NCBI RefSeq assembly: GCF_021117405.1
Contig: NZ_CP088251.1
Coordinates: 744,001-808,000, forward strand
Direction: 5' to 3'
From: Frateuria edaphi
Lineage (GTDB): Bacteria > Pseudomonadota > Gammaproteobacteria > Xanthomonadales > Rhodanobacteraceae
DNA length: 64,000 bases
Shown one piece after another: positions 46,291 through 55,932 of this stretch; positions within the stretch are counted from its first letter, which is position 1; every line of letters begins with the position of its first letter. A model generated the notes under the pieces. That model saw only the letters and a list, made by a program, of their open reading frames with translations, did no database searches and was not told where the DNA came from. A program made the position numbers and the translations under genes.

Positions 46291-47166
46291 ATGAACGCGG
46301 TCGCCAGCCAGGATCAAGCGACGGCCGGCCTCACCGGCCCCGTGCTCGGCGATGACGAGTTCCAGTTCCTGCGCACGTTCGTCTACCAGCACTGCGGCAT
46401 CGCGCTCAGCGAGCAGAAACACCAGCTGGTGCAGGGGCGCCTGGTGCGTCGCCTGCGGGCGCTGGGCCTGAAGGGCTTCGACGCTTACTGCCAGCTGCTG
46501 CGCACCGACCCCGACAGCGAGCTGGGCGAGCTGGCCAGCGCGATCAGCACCAACGTGACGGCGTTCTTCCGCGAGGTGCACCACTTCGAGGCGCTGACCA
46601 ACGAGATGCTGCCGCGCTGGCTGGAGCAGAAGCGTCGCGAAGGCGATCGCCTGCGCATCTGGTCGGCCGGCTGTTCCAGCGGCGAAGAGCCCTATTCGCT
46701 GGCGATGGTGCTGGCCGAGGCGCTGGAGCGCTGCGGCCGCAGCATCGACGCGAAGATCCTCGCCACCGATCTCTCGCCCGCGGCACTGGCCGCGGCGCAG
46801 AAGGGTGTCTATCCCATCGAGCGGCTGGAAGGGGTCAGCGCCGAGCGCCGCCACCGCTGGTTCCTGCGCGGCGAGGGCGAGTACGCGGGCCTGGCCTGCG
46901 TGCATCCGAAGCTGCGCGAGCTGGTCACCATCGCGCCGCTCAACCTGCTGCACGACTGGCCGATGCAGGGGCCGTTCGACGCGATCCTGTGCCGCAACGT
47001 GGTGATCTATTTCGACCAGCCGACCAAGCAGAAGCTGTTCCGCCGCTTCGCGCGGCTGCTGCCCGCGGGTGGCCCGCTGTTCCTGGGCCATTCGGAGTCC
47101 ATGCACGGTCTTTCCGACGAGTTCGAACTGATCGGCCGCACCATTTATCGGAAAAAGATTGCATGA
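46291..47166 (+). CDS. cheR: Chemoreceptor methyltransferase CheR
   Basis: CheR adds methyl groups to receptor glutamates. The 291-residue product has the N-terminal helical domain (VYQHCGIALSEQKHQLVQGRLVRRLRALGL) and the SAM-binding methyltransferase fold (RIWSAGCSSGEEPYSLAMVL; DAILCRNVVIYFD; LFLGHSESM). It is only 3 nt from the receptor gene and overlaps cheD by 4 nt. Confidence 0.96.
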   Translation: MNAVASQDQATAGLTGPVLGDDEFQFLRTFVYQHCGIALSEQKHQLVQGRLVRRLRALGLKGFDAYCQLLRTDPDSELGELASAISTNVTAFFREVHHFEALTNEMLPRWLEQKRREGDRLRIWSAGCSSGEEPYSLAMVLAEALERCGRSIDAKILATDLSPAALAAAQKGVYPIERLEGVSAERRHRWFLRGEGEYAGLACVHPKLRELVTIAPLNLLHDWPMQGPFDAILCRNVVIYFDQPTKQKLFRRFARLLPAGGPLFLGHSESMHGLSDEFELIGRTIYRKKIA

Positions 47167-47813
47167 CCCAGGTCGTCGCGAGGCTGCCCCTGGGCCAGGC
47201 CATCGCACCCGCTTTACCCGGTTTCGAGCATCTGCGCAGGTTCTGGGATCCGACCCACCAGTGCGTCACCGCGAAGGTGCTGCCCGGCGAGTTCTACGTA
47301 TGCACGCAGGAGGAGATGATTTCGACCGTACTGGGTTCGTGCATCGCCGCCTGCATCCGTGACCGGCGCCGGTGCGTGGGCGGCATGAACCACTTCATGC
47401 TGCCCGAGCCGGTGGGTGAGCGCGACAGCTGGACGGCTGCGGTCGGCCGCGCGGCGCGCTACGGCTCCGATGCGATGGAGCAGCTGATCAACGCGATCCT
47501 CAAGGCCGGTGGCCACCGCGAGGACCTGGAGGTGAAGGTCTTCGGTGGCGGGCGCGTGCTGGCGCAGATGACCGACGTCGGCCGGCGCAACATCGAATTC
47601 ATCCAGCGCTACCTCGCCACCGAAAGGCTCGAGGTGGCCGCCTCCGACCTCGGCGACGTGTATCCGCGCCAGGTCCAGTACTTCCCGGCCAGCGGCAGGG
47701 TGCGCGTGCGCCAGTTGCGCGGTACGCGCGACGCGGCGCTGGTCGATGGCGAGCGTGGCTACCTCAAGCGTTTGGCAAACGATCCGATAAAGGGAGAGGT
47801 GGAGCTGTTCTGA
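47163..47813 (+). CDS. cheD: Chemoreceptor glutamine deamidase CheD
   Basis: CheD deamidates receptor glutamines and helps adaptation. The 216-residue product has the catalytic Cys60 ([12 protein letters not shown]) and His77 ([10 protein letters not shown]), and KVFGGGRVL. The ATG overlaps the cheR stop. The C-terminus ends KGEVELF, almost the same as the AGEIELF tail of the receptor-like protein encoded at 49068. Confidence 0.95.
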   Translation: MTQVVARLPLGQAIAPALPGFEHLRRFWDPTHQCVTAKVLPGEFYVCTQEEMISTVLGSCIAACIRDRRRCVGGMNHFMLPEPVGERDSWTAAVGRAARYGSDAMEQLINAILKAGGHREDLEVKVFGGGRVLAQMTDVGRRNIEFIQRYLATERLEVAASDLGDVYPRQVQYFPASGRVRVRQLRGTRDAALVDGERGYLKRLANDPIKGEVELF

Positions 47814-47818
47814 CCTCT

Positions 47819-47912
47819 GGTGGCGCTGGGCCGTGGGGGCGCGGCATCCGCCGTTCCGGCGGCGCCCATTTCCGGTGCAGACGGATCAACGCCCTCACGA
47901 CCCAGCGCCACC
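47819..47912. repeat. 94-bp imperfect palindrome between cheD and cheB
   Basis: Arms 47819-47841 and 47890-47912 are 23 nt long with two mismatches and enclose GC-rich inner palindromes. It fills most of the gap before cheB and may form a strong mRNA hairpin. It is distinct in sequence from the REP-like element at 43867. Confidence 0.65.
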
Positions 47913-47952
47913 GCTCCACTTCATTTCACAGGCAAGCTCGAGACATAACGGC

Positions 47953-49053
47953 ATGGACAAGGTGCGAGTTCTGGTAGTCGACGATTCCGCACTGGTGCGC
48001 AAGCTCCTGTCGTCCATGCTTGCCTCCGATCCGCAGATCGAGGTGGTCGGCACCGCGGCCGATCCGTTGATCGCGCGCGAAAAGATCAAGCAGCTCAACC
48101 CCGACGTGCTCACGCTCGACGTCGAGATGCCGCGCATGGACGGGCTGACCTTCCTCGAAAATTTGATGCGCCTGCGGCCGATGCCGGTGGTGATGGTCTC
48201 CTCGCTGACCGAGCAGGGCGCCGACGTCACGCTGCGTGCGCTGGAGCTGGGTGCGGTGGATTTCTTCACCAAGCCGTCCAGCGACCTGGCCGGTGTCTTT
48301 GCCGCCAGCGCGCAGGACATCTGCGCCAAGGTCAAGACGGCCGCACGCTCGAAGCCGCGCGCGCGCACCGCCGTGCGCAAGCTGGAAGTGGCGCCGCGGT
48401 TGTCGGCCGATGCCGTGCTGCCGCTGTCGCAATCGGCAGGCACGCGCGGCGGCAGCCCGATCATCGCGATCGGTGCGTCCACCGGCGGCACCGAGGCAAT
48501 CCGCGCCGTGTTGGAGGCGATGCCGCCGGATGCGCCGCCGATCGTCATCACCCAGCACATTCCCGCTGCCTTCAGCGGCCCGTTCGCCACGCGCATGGAC
48601 AACTGCTCGGCGATGCGCGTGTACGAGGCGCGCGATGGCCAGCCGATCCAGCAGGGCCATGCCTACATCGCGCCTGGCTCGCAGCACCTGCTGGTGATGT
48701 GGGATGGCGCGCGTTACGTCTGCCGCCTGCACGACGGTCCGCCGGTGAACCGGCACAAGCCCAGTGTCGACGTGCTGTTCCGCTCGATGGCGGCCAGCGT
48801 CGGCAAGGCCGCGGTCGCCGCGCTGCTCACCGGCATGGGTGATGACGGTGCGCGCGGGCTGCTGGAACTGTCCCAGGCCGGCGCCGCGACGCTGGTGCAG
48901 GACGAAGAAACCTCGGTGGTGTGGGGCATGCCCGGCGCCGCCTGGAAACTCGGCGCCGCCCGCGAAGCACTTCCGCTGGACCAGATTGCCGCGCGCCTGC
49001 TGAGGCTGGCGCGCCAACCCATCGACAGCGCCCCGCGCGTCGCCGCCCTTTGA
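47953..49053 (+). CDS. cheB: Chemotaxis methylesterase/glutamine deamidase CheB
   Basis: CheB is the feedback methylesterase. The 366-residue product has a receiver domain with phospho-acceptor Asp56 ([11 protein letters not shown]). A linker leads to the esterase domain with catalytic Ser ([11 protein letters not shown]), His (ITQHIP) and Asp ([11 protein letters not shown]). The frame is open from 47833, but ATG 47953 begins the normal receiver sequence [12 protein letters not shown]. Confidence 0.96.
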   Translation: MDKVRVLVVDDSALVRKLLSSMLASDPQIEVVGTAADPLIAREKIKQLNPDVLTLDVEMPRMDGLTFLENLMRLRPMPVVMVSSLTEQGADVTLRALELGAVDFFTKPSSDLAGVFAASAQDICAKVKTAARSKPRARTAVRKLEVAPRLSADAVLPLSQSAGTRGGSPIIAIGASTGGTEAIRAVLEAMPPDAPPIVITQHIPAAFSGPFATRMDNCSAMRVYEARDGQPIQQGHAYIAPGSQHLLVMWDGARYVCRLHDGPPVNRHKPSVDVLFRSMAASVGKAAVAALLTGMGDDGARGLLELSQAGAATLVQDEETSVVWGMPGAAWKLGAAREALPLDQIAARLLRLARQPIDSAPRVAAL

Positions 49054-49067
49054 ATGCGGACGAACCC

Positions 49068-50249
<1,182 letters not shown>

Positions 50250-50261
50250 GGAACCTGGGCC

Positions 50262-50567
50262 ATGAGCATCAACGTCCACCACGACAGCGACACCGACTGC
50301 CTGACCCTGCACCTGGGCGAGCACTTCGACTTCAGCATGCACCGCGACTTCCACGACGCCTGCCTGGGCTCGGGCCTCAAGGCGCGCAGCTACGTGATCG
50401 ACCTGGGCGAAGTCACCCGCATGGACAGCTCCGCGCTGGGCATGCTGCTGCTGCTGCGCGAACACGCCGGCGCCGACCGCGCCGAGATCCGCATCGTCAA
50501 CGCCCGCGACGAACTGCGCGGCACGCTGCGCGTGGCCGGCTTCGACAAGCTGTTCGTGCTGCACTGA
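50262..50567 (+). CDS. STAS-domain protein (last gene of second chemotaxis locus)
   Basis: This is a 101-residue STAS (anti-anti-sigma) domain with the conserved phospho-Ser motif intact (VIDLGEVTRMDSSALGMLLLLREHAG, Ser56). It follows the receptor-like gene by 12 nt. It and the STAS protein at 41163 bracket the locus. No partner serine kinase is encoded nearby. Confidence 0.9.
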   Translation: MSINVHHDSDTDCLTLHLGEHFDFSMHRDFHDACLGSGLKARSYVIDLGEVTRMDSSALGMLLLLREHAGADRAEIRIVNARDELRGTLRVAGFDKLFVLH

Positions 50568-50575
50568 GACGTGTA

Positions 50576-50604
50576 GCACCCTCTCCCCGGAAGGGAGAGG
50601 GTGC
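50576..50604. terminator. Bidirectional hairpin between convergent genes
   Basis: A perfect 12-bp stem (GCACCCTCTCCC / GGGAGAGGGTGC) with a 5-nt loop lies between the stops of the STAS gene and the small membrane protein gene. It is well placed to end both transcripts and belongs to the CCCTCTCC hairpin family. Confidence 0.65.
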
Positions 50605-50615
50605 AGGGCGGGGAA

Positions 50616-50942
50616 TCAGATCAGTTTCCGCGCAATCCCGTAGAACACCAGATTGCCCAGGCCGGTTGCACCGGCCAGCACGGCAACCATGCCGGGAGTC
50701 AGGTCGCGCCAGCCGAACGCCTGGATCAGGCCGAAACCGACCGCCAGCGCCACCAGCACGATGCCCCAATGCAGCGAGGAATGCCGCCGACGCAACTCGT
50801 CGCCCTCCAGCACCGAGCGCACCAGCCCCTCCGAACCGCCCACGGTCACCATCTGCCGGCGTACCCGCGCGTCGACGATCGCCTTGATGGCGTAGGCGAT
50901 GCAGACAAACAGCGTGATGGGAATGAGGATCTCGAAATTCAC
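50616..50942 (-). CDS. Small membrane protein (DUF6249-like)
   Basis: This 108-residue protein has an N-terminal TM helix (FEILIPITLFVCIAYAI), a basic cytoplasmic stretch (KAIVDARVRRQMV) and two C-terminal TM helices. The layout and the HSSLHWGIVLVALAVGFGL segment resemble DUF6249 proteins; function unknown. The start is GTG 50942, preceded by GGAG. It is divergent from the ECF sigma gene and may share its operator region. Confidence 0.68.
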   Translation of the reverse strand: MNFEILIPITLFVCIAYAIKAIVDARVRRQMVTVGGSEGLVRSVLEGDELRRRHSSLHWGIVLVALAVGFGLIQAFGWRDLTPGMVAVLAGATGLGNLVFYGIARKLI

Positions 50943-50996
50943 GGTCGTGCTCCTGTGGTGATGGGTTCGCCACAAGAGAGACGGCCACTGTTCGGC

Positions 50997-51023
50997 CGGT
51001 TGCACTCCCGGCACTTGCAACCG
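50997..51023. promoter_or_regulatory. Operator-like inverted repeat in a divergent promoter region
   Basis: CGGTTGCA and TGCAACCG (8-bp perfect arms, 11-nt spacer) lie between the small membrane protein gene (start 50942, minus) and the ECF sigma gene (start 51052, plus). The symmetry and location suggest a regulator-binding site. Confidence 0.45.
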
Positions 51024-51051
51024 TTTGGCCCTCGCGCGTATCCCAGTGGCG

Positions 51052-51636
51052 ATGGACGAGCGCTCTGAAACCAGCCTGGACCGCGACCTGGTCGATGCCG
51101 TGTTGCGCGGCGCGCCCGGCGCGTTCGAGCGTCTCGTGCGTGCCTACCAGGGCCTGTGCTGGCACATCATCTACCGCATGGTCCGCCACCCGGAAGATGC
51201 GCGTGAGCTGTGCCAGGAGACCTTCCTTCGGGTGCACCAGTGCCTGCACCAGTACCGCTACGAGAGCGCGCTGAAATCCTGGATCGGGCAGGTCGCCTAT
51301 TCGATCGCGCTGCGCCACCTGCAGCGCAAGCGCATCCCGTTGTTCGAGCCGGCCGCGGACGAAGATGCCACCTCGCCGCTGGAAAACCTGGGCGGGGATT
51401 TCGACCTGGAACAGGCGTTCGGCGACGCGCAGGTCGCGCGCCGCCTGCACGCCGCCATCGATGCGCTGCCGCCGGTGCAGCGCACGGTGCTCACGCTCTA
51501 CCATCTGGAGGAGGCCAGCATCCCGGAAATCGGGACGATCACCGGCCTGGCCTCCGGCACCATCAAGAGTCACCTGTTCCGCGCGCGCCTGCGCCTTCGT
51601 GGCGTACTGGAAAGCCCGCTGGGAGTCGCCGTATGA
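51052..51636 (+). CDS. ECF-type RNA polymerase sigma factor
   Basis: This 194-residue protein has sigma region 2 (LVRAYQGLCWHIIYRMVRHPEDARELCQETFLRVHQCL, key part) and region 4 (LPPVQRTVLTLYHLEEASIPEIGTITGLASGTIKSHLFRARLRLR, key part). It is RpoE-like in general form. ATG 51052 is used; the frame is open to 51025. The stop overlaps the next gene by 4 nt, the usual pairing of an ECF sigma factor with its membrane regulator. Confidence 0.9.
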   Translation: MDERSETSLDRDLVDAVLRGAPGAFERLVRAYQGLCWHIIYRMVRHPEDARELCQETFLRVHQCLHQYRYESALKSWIGQVAYSIALRHLQRKRIPLFEPAADEDATSPLENLGGDFDLEQAFGDAQVARRLHAAIDALPPVQRTVLTLYHLEEASIPEIGTITGLASGTIKSHLFRARLRLRGVLESPLGVAV

Positions 51637-52073
51637 ACCACGATCCGCGTTTGTCCCCCCTGGAAGAGTACGAGTGGTCCTTGCAGGAACGGGCGCTGGC
51701 CGACCAGCGCGCAGGCCTGGACCCCACGGATGGTGATGCGTCCTTGGGCACCTACCGCCTGATGGCACAGCTGCTTGCGCAGCCATCGGCGGACCAGCTG
51801 CCCGCCGATTTTGCCCGGCGCGTGGCGCGGCAGGTGCAGCCGAGTGCGCGCCTGGATACCCGCCTGGAACGCCGCCTGCTCGCGCTGCTCGTCGCAGCGA
51901 TGGCCGTGGGAGGGCTGGCCGTCGTCGCCCTCTACGGCGGCGCGTGGCTGCCCGCGCTCGACCAGGGCGTGCTCGGTGCATTGCTGGCCAAGCCCTGGGC
52001 CTGGGTCCTGGTGGCCTGCCTGGGCCTTTCCCGCATCTCCCGGCACTGGCTGTACCACGGCGAGCCTGCCTGA
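51633..52073 (+). CDS. Putative membrane anti-sigma factor
   Basis: This 146-residue protein has a charged cytoplasmic N-terminal half (about 1-80) and two hydrophobic segments (about 84-108 and 120-138). It overlaps the ECF sigma gene by ATGA. No zinc-binding HxxxCxxC motif is seen, so it is not a classical ZAS-type anti-sigma factor. The role is inferred from position and topology. Confidence 0.62.
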   Translation: MNHDPRLSPLEEYEWSLQERALADQRAGLDPTDGDASLGTYRLMAQLLAQPSADQLPADFARRVARQVQPSARLDTRLERRLLALLVAAMAVGGLAVVALYGGAWLPALDQGVLGALLAKPWAWVLVACLGLSRISRHWLYHGEPA

Positions 52074-52095
52074 CCTTGCCACGCTAGCTGCTGCG

Positions 52096-52116
52096 CCCTC
52101 TCCCCTCCGGAGAGGG
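52096..52116. repeat. CCCTCTCC hairpin after the anti-sigma-like gene
   Basis: An 8-bp perfect stem with a 5-nt loop, 23 nt after the stop. The following bases (GGCTTGCGG) also occur beside the related hairpin at 9489, so a longer element is shared. Confidence 0.55.
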
Positions 52117-52336
52117 GGCCGGATGTGGGGGCTTGCGGAAAGCCGCCCCAGCCTTTGTCGGAGCCCTGCGTGGGCCGTACCTTCGGCGACCGGCGACGCA
52201 CGGATCGCCTCGCAAGCGGCCTCCTACGGACGCGCGCCTGCCCCCGGGCACCCGCTTGACTAGCCCAGAGGTCATGCACACCCCTTTGCCGGTTCGCGGC
52301 TATCGTGGGCGCCTGTTTCGGCGTGGAGCGAAGGCT

Positions 52337-54430
52337 ATGCAAGCGATGCGATGGATGGTGGCGACCGCACTGCTGTGCGGTTCGGCGGTGAGCGCGGGGG
52401 CGTTCGCGGCGGCAGCCCAGCAGGGCAAGGCGCCGGCGGGGATTCCGGCCGGTGGCGCGATGGGCGTGGACCTGGCCGGCATGGATCACTCGGTCAAGCC
52501 GGGCGACGATTTCGACAATTTTGCCAATGGCACCTGGCGCAAGAACGCGGTGATCCCCGCGGACCGCGCAAGCACCGGCATCTTCCTGCAGGTGTTCCAG
52601 AAGGCCGAGAAGCGCAACGCGCAGATCATCCGCGAGGCCGGCGCCGGTCATCCGGCCGCGGGCAGCGACCAGCGCAAGATCGCCGACTACTACGCCGCCT
52701 TCATGAACGAGGCGGCGATCGAGAAGGCGGGCCTTACGCCACTAAAGCCGGAGCTGGACAGGATCGACGCGATCCGCAACCGCAGCGATCTCTCGCGCGT
52801 GCTCGGCGGCCAACTGCGCGCCGACGTCGACCCGATCAACGCGACCAACTGGGAGACCGAACACCTGTTCGGCCTGTTCGTGACGCAGGGCCTGGAAGAC
52901 CCCTCGCACAACATCGCCTATCTGCTGCAGGGCGGCTTGGGCATGCCCAACCGCGACTACTACCTGAGCGACGACAAGGAGATGGCCGGCTTCCGCGACA
53001 AGTACAAGGCTTACATGGCCGCCACCCTGCAGCGCGCGGGCGTGGCCGACGCGCAGGCCAAGGCCGACGCCATCTTCGGATTGGAGATGAAGATCGCCAA
53101 GGCGCAGTCGAGCCTCGTCGAGAGCGAGGACGTGCACAAGGCGAACAACCCCTGGCCGGCCAGCAGCTATGCCCAGAAGGCGCCGGGCATGGACTGGAAC
53201 GCCTACTTCGAGGCGGCGGGCCTCGCCGGCCAGCCGGTGGTCGACGCGTGGCAGCCGGAGGCGATCAAGGGTCTTTCCGCGCTCGTTGCCAGCGAGCCGC
53301 TCGAGACCTGGAAGGACTACCTCACCTTCCACACCATCAACGAAAGCGCTGGCCTGCTGCCCAAGGCGTACGCCGATGCCAGCTTTGAGTTCTATGGCCA
53401 CACCCTGACCGGCACGCCCAAGCAGCGCGACCGCTGGAAGCGCGCGATCGGCGCGGTCAACAACGACCTGGGCGACGCGGTCGGCCAGATCTACGTGAAG
53501 AAGTACTTCCCGGCCTCGTCCAAGGCCGAAGTGCAGGACATGGTCAAGAACATCCTGGCCGCGTTCGACGAGCGCGTGGACCAGCTCGACTGGATGACCG
53601 ACGCCACCAAGCAGAAGGCCAAGGCCAAGATCGAATCGCTCAAGGTGGGCGTGGGCTACCCGGAAACCTGGCGCGACTACAGCTCACTGGTGGTCAAGCC
53701 GGACGACGCGCTCGGCAACCACCTGCGCGCGGTCGAGCAGGAGTACCGCCACCAGAAGGCCAAGCTGGGCCAGAGCGTGGATCGTGGCGAGTGGTGGATG
53801 ACGCCGCAGACCGTCAACGCGGTGAACCTGCCCCTGCAGAACGCGCTCAATTTCCCGGCGGCGATCCTCGAGGCGCCGTTCTTCGATCCGAAGGCGGACG
53901 CGGCGGCCAACTACGGTTCCATCGGCGCGGTGATCGGCCACGAGATCAGCCACAGCTTCGACAACACCGGCGCCGAGTTCGACGCCCAGGGACGCCTGGC
54001 CAACTGGTGGACACCCGAAGACCTGGCCCACTTCAAGGCGGCCGGCCAGAAGCTGGTCGAGCAGTACAACGCCTACGAGCCGCTGCCCGGCCTGCACATC
54101 AACGGCCAGCAGACCCTCGGCGAGAACATCGCCGACGTCTCGGGCCTGACCGCCGCCTGGATCGCCTACCAGAAGTCACTGGGTGGCAAGCCGGCTCCGG
54201 AGATGCACGGGCTCAGCGGCGCGCAGCGCTTCTTCCTGGCCTTCGCGCAGTCCTGGCGCAGCAAGACCCGCGACGCGGCGCTGCGCCAGCAGATCATCAC
54301 CGATGGCCACGCGCCGGGCCGCTACCGCGCGCAGACCGTGCGCAACATCGACGCCTGGTACCAGGCGTTCGATCCCAAGCCGGGCCAGAAGCTCTACCTC
54401 GACCCGAAGCAGCGCGTGCACATCTGGTAA
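52337..54430 (+). CDS. M13-family zinc metallopeptidase (PepO/neprilysin-like)
   Basis: This 697-residue secreted endopeptidase has a signal peptide (MQAMRWMVATALLCGSAVSAGAFA), the N-terminal M13 domain (GDDFDNFANGTW) and the catalytic domain. The domain carries zinc-binding HEISH (535-539) and the third ligand Glu596 in ENIADVSG. The C-terminus ends RVHIW, close to the family's terminal Trp. ATG 52337 begins the signal peptide after a GGAG site; a longer frame reaches 52133. Such enzymes cleave small peptides in the periplasm. It is monocistronic. Confidence 0.94.
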   Translation: MQAMRWMVATALLCGSAVSAGAFAAAAQQGKAPAGIPAGGAMGVDLAGMDHSVKPGDDFDNFANGTWRKNAVIPADRASTGIFLQVFQKAEKRNAQIIREAGAGHPAAGSDQRKIADYYAAFMNEAAIEKAGLTPLKPELDRIDAIRNRSDLSRVLGGQLRADVDPINATNWETEHLFGLFVTQGLEDPSHNIAYLLQGGLGMPNRDYYLSDDKEMAGFRDKYKAYMAATLQRAGVADAQAKADAIFGLEMKIAKAQSSLVESEDVHKANNPWPASSYAQKAPGMDWNAYFEAAGLAGQPVVDAWQPEAIKGLSALVASEPLETWKDYLTFHTINESAGLLPKAYADASFEFYGHTLTGTPKQRDRWKRAIGAVNNDLGDAVGQIYVKKYFPASSKAEVQDMVKNILAAFDERVDQLDWMTDATKQKAKAKIESLKVGVGYPETWRDYSSLVVKPDDALGNHLRAVEQEYRHQKAKLGQSVDRGEWWMTPQTVNAVNLPLQNALNFPAAILEAPFFDPKADAAANYGSIGAVIGHEISHSFDNTGAEFDAQGRLANWWTPEDLAHFKAAGQKLVEQYNAYEPLPGLHINGQQTLGENIADVSGLTAAWIAYQKSLGGKPAPEMHGLSGAQRFFLAFAQSWRSKTRDAALRQQIITDGHAPGRYRAQTVRNIDAWYQAFDPKPGQKLYLDPKQRVHIW

Positions 54431-54441
54431 CCGCGAGCTGG

Positions 54442-54467
54442 CTCCCCTCCCCTCCGGGGAGGGGGAG
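54442..54467. repeat. CTCCCC-rich hairpin after the M13 peptidase gene
   Basis: An 11-bp stem with one bulge and a TCC loop, 12 nt after the stop. It is another member of the CT/GA hairpin family and lies in front of a true terminator at 54532. Confidence 0.5.
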
Positions 54468-54531
54468 GGGTCGTGGCTCGCTACGACTCGGCTGGCGACC
54501 CGAACCCACCTTCCTGGGAAAGACCAGAAAC

Positions 54532-54559
54532 AAAAAAGGCCCCGATCGGGGCCTTTTTT
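54532..54559. terminator. Bidirectional rho-independent terminator
   Basis: A self-complementary 28-nt sequence: six A, GGCCCC, GATC, GGGGCC, six T. It has the T-tract on both strands and lies between the convergent M13 peptidase and small secreted protein genes. It is the clearest intrinsic terminator in the window. Confidence 0.9.
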
Positions 54560-54583
54560 GCTGGGGTGCATCCAGTCCGATGC

Positions 54584-54934
54584 TTACCAGGTACGCACGT
54601 TCGCCACGCCGGCGGTAAAGCTCTGCATGTCCGACTGGTAGCGGAACAGGCGGCCCAGGTCGAAGTCGACCGACTGGCCCGGGGCGATATTGGCGGTACC
54701 GGCCGGCCAGCCCTTCTTGCTCGCCAGCACCTTGCCGCTGGAGTCCTTGGCGTCGATGGAAATCTGCGCGGCCGCGGGCTCGGCGCAATGGTTGACCAGC
54801 TGGCCCTTGAGGCTCAGGCGGCCGCCGCTGGCGGCGATCTTGAAATCCTGCACGGCGAAGTCGGTCGGCGAGCAGGCGGCATGCGCGGCCATCGGCACGA
54901 GCAGGAACAGGGCGGAGGCGAGCAGGATTTTCAT
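54584..54934 (-). CDS. Small secreted protein (FxLYD-like fold possible)
   Basis: This 116-residue protein has a clear signal peptide (MKILLASALFLLVPMAAHA, cut before ACSP). The mature part of about 97 residues looks like one beta-sandwich domain (FAVQDFKIAASGGRLSLKGQLVNHCAEPAAAQISIDAKDSSGKVL, key part), with two Cys that may pair. The composition recalls FxLYD-type domains; function unknown. ATG 54934 is chosen for the signal peptide over 54976. Confidence 0.72.
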   Translation of the reverse strand: MKILLASALFLLVPMAAHAACSPTDFAVQDFKIAASGGRLSLKGQLVNHCAEPAAAQISIDAKDSSGKVLASKKGWPAGTANIAPGQSVDFDLGRLFRYQSDMQSFTAGVANVRTW

Positions 54935-55006
54935 GGCGGATTCCGTGGCAGTAGGGATGTCGATAGGAGGCGACACCCTCGGGAATCGGCCGCGGCCGTA
55001 AAATCT

Positions 55007-55591
55007 TTAGCGCGGGTGCCCCGCCCGGGACCCAGCCTGGGCTGCGTGCTCCAGGAACCACAGTCCGGCGAACAGCTTCGGGTCGATCGAATAGCCCTCG
55101 GCGGCACGCGCGAACAGCCAGGCGCCGGCCTCCTGGCGGGGTACTTCATGGACCACGATATTCTCGCTCTCGTCTCCGCCGCCGGCGCCGACCCGGACCA
55201 GGTCGTGGGCGCGCACGAAGGCGATCATCTCGGTGCTCATGCCCGAGGAGGAGGGGCCCTCGTGGATGAATTCCACCTGCCCGCAACGGTAGCCGGTCTC
55301 TTCCTCCAGCTCGCGCGCGGCCGCCAGCAACGCGTTTTCGTCCAACTGCTCGGCCAGGTCGCCCACCAGCCCGGCCGGCATCTCGATGGTGTGCTTGAGG
55401 ATCGACACGCGGTACTGCTCGACGAACAGCACGCGGTCCGCCGGCGTCACCGCCACGATGATGACCGCCCCGCCGGGATTGTTGCGCTCGGCATATTCCC
55501 AGCGTCCGCGCTTGCGCAGGCTGAGCCAGCGGCCTTCGCAGAGGGTTTCGACCGGGGCGCGGGCGTCGTCGGGGATGCGGTTGTCATTCAT
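55007..55591 (-). CDS. NUDIX hydrolase, ADP-ribose pyrophosphatase type
   Basis: This 194-residue hydrolase has a Nudix box ending RELEEETG (93-100), preceded by the EMPAGLVGD segment typical of ADP-sugar pyrophosphatases. The box has about two extra residues between its first Gly and Glu. It probably hydrolyses ADP-ribose or a related nucleoside diphosphate derivative. The frame is open far upstream but only as a shadow; ATG 55591 gives the normal size. Confidence 0.88.
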   Translation of the reverse strand: MNDNRIPDDARAPVETLCEGRWLSLRKRGRWEYAERNNPGGAVIIVAVTPADRVLFVEQYRVSILKHTIEMPAGLVGDLAEQLDENALLAAARELEEETGYRCGQVEFIHEGPSSSGMSTEMIAFVRAHDLVRVGAGGGDESENIVVHEVPRQEAGAWLFARAAEGYSIDPKLFAGLWFLEHAAQAGSRAGHPR

Positions 55592-55932
55592 AAGGCTATC
55601 GGCGCAAGAAGTACGGCATGGTGCCGCGCTTGGCGTGGCCGGGCAATCGCGCCTGCTTTCGGCGGCCGAGCAGGACACCGCGACCCGATCGATGGGGCTG
55701 GCCGTGAAAATCCCTGGCGACGCGCACGGGATGGCAGGAGATCGCCTGCAACAGCTCGCCGGCGGCGCTTCCTCCGGTATCGAAGGAAGCCATTTCGTCG
55801 TGGCCGGACTCGCGCCTCGCATCCTAAACAGTGGCTTAAACGACTCTTCACGACGTGGCGCGCAGTCGAACTTCCGCGCGGGCGCCGCGGCACTCAAAAG
55901 TACGCAGATCCGCGCGGCAAAGGGAGGCGGCC
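55592..55932. other. Intergenic region between Nudix and propeller genes
   Basis: 341 nt between divergent genes. A 65-codon minus-strand frame (55596-55793) ends just before the Nudix start, but has no ribosome site and no recognisable domain. A small GCTTCC/GGAAGC repeat lies near 55768. I see no supported gene. Confidence 0.4.

Noticed and set aside
43717-47208. A 1163-codon minus-strand open frame across cheW, mcp and cheR
   Set aside because: It runs antisense to three clear chemotaxis genes and crosses a REP element and a promoter, with no protein motif.
55596-55793. A 65-codon minus-strand frame just before the Nudix gene
   Set aside because: No ribosome site, no recognisable domain and composition like a shadow frame; not reported as a gene.
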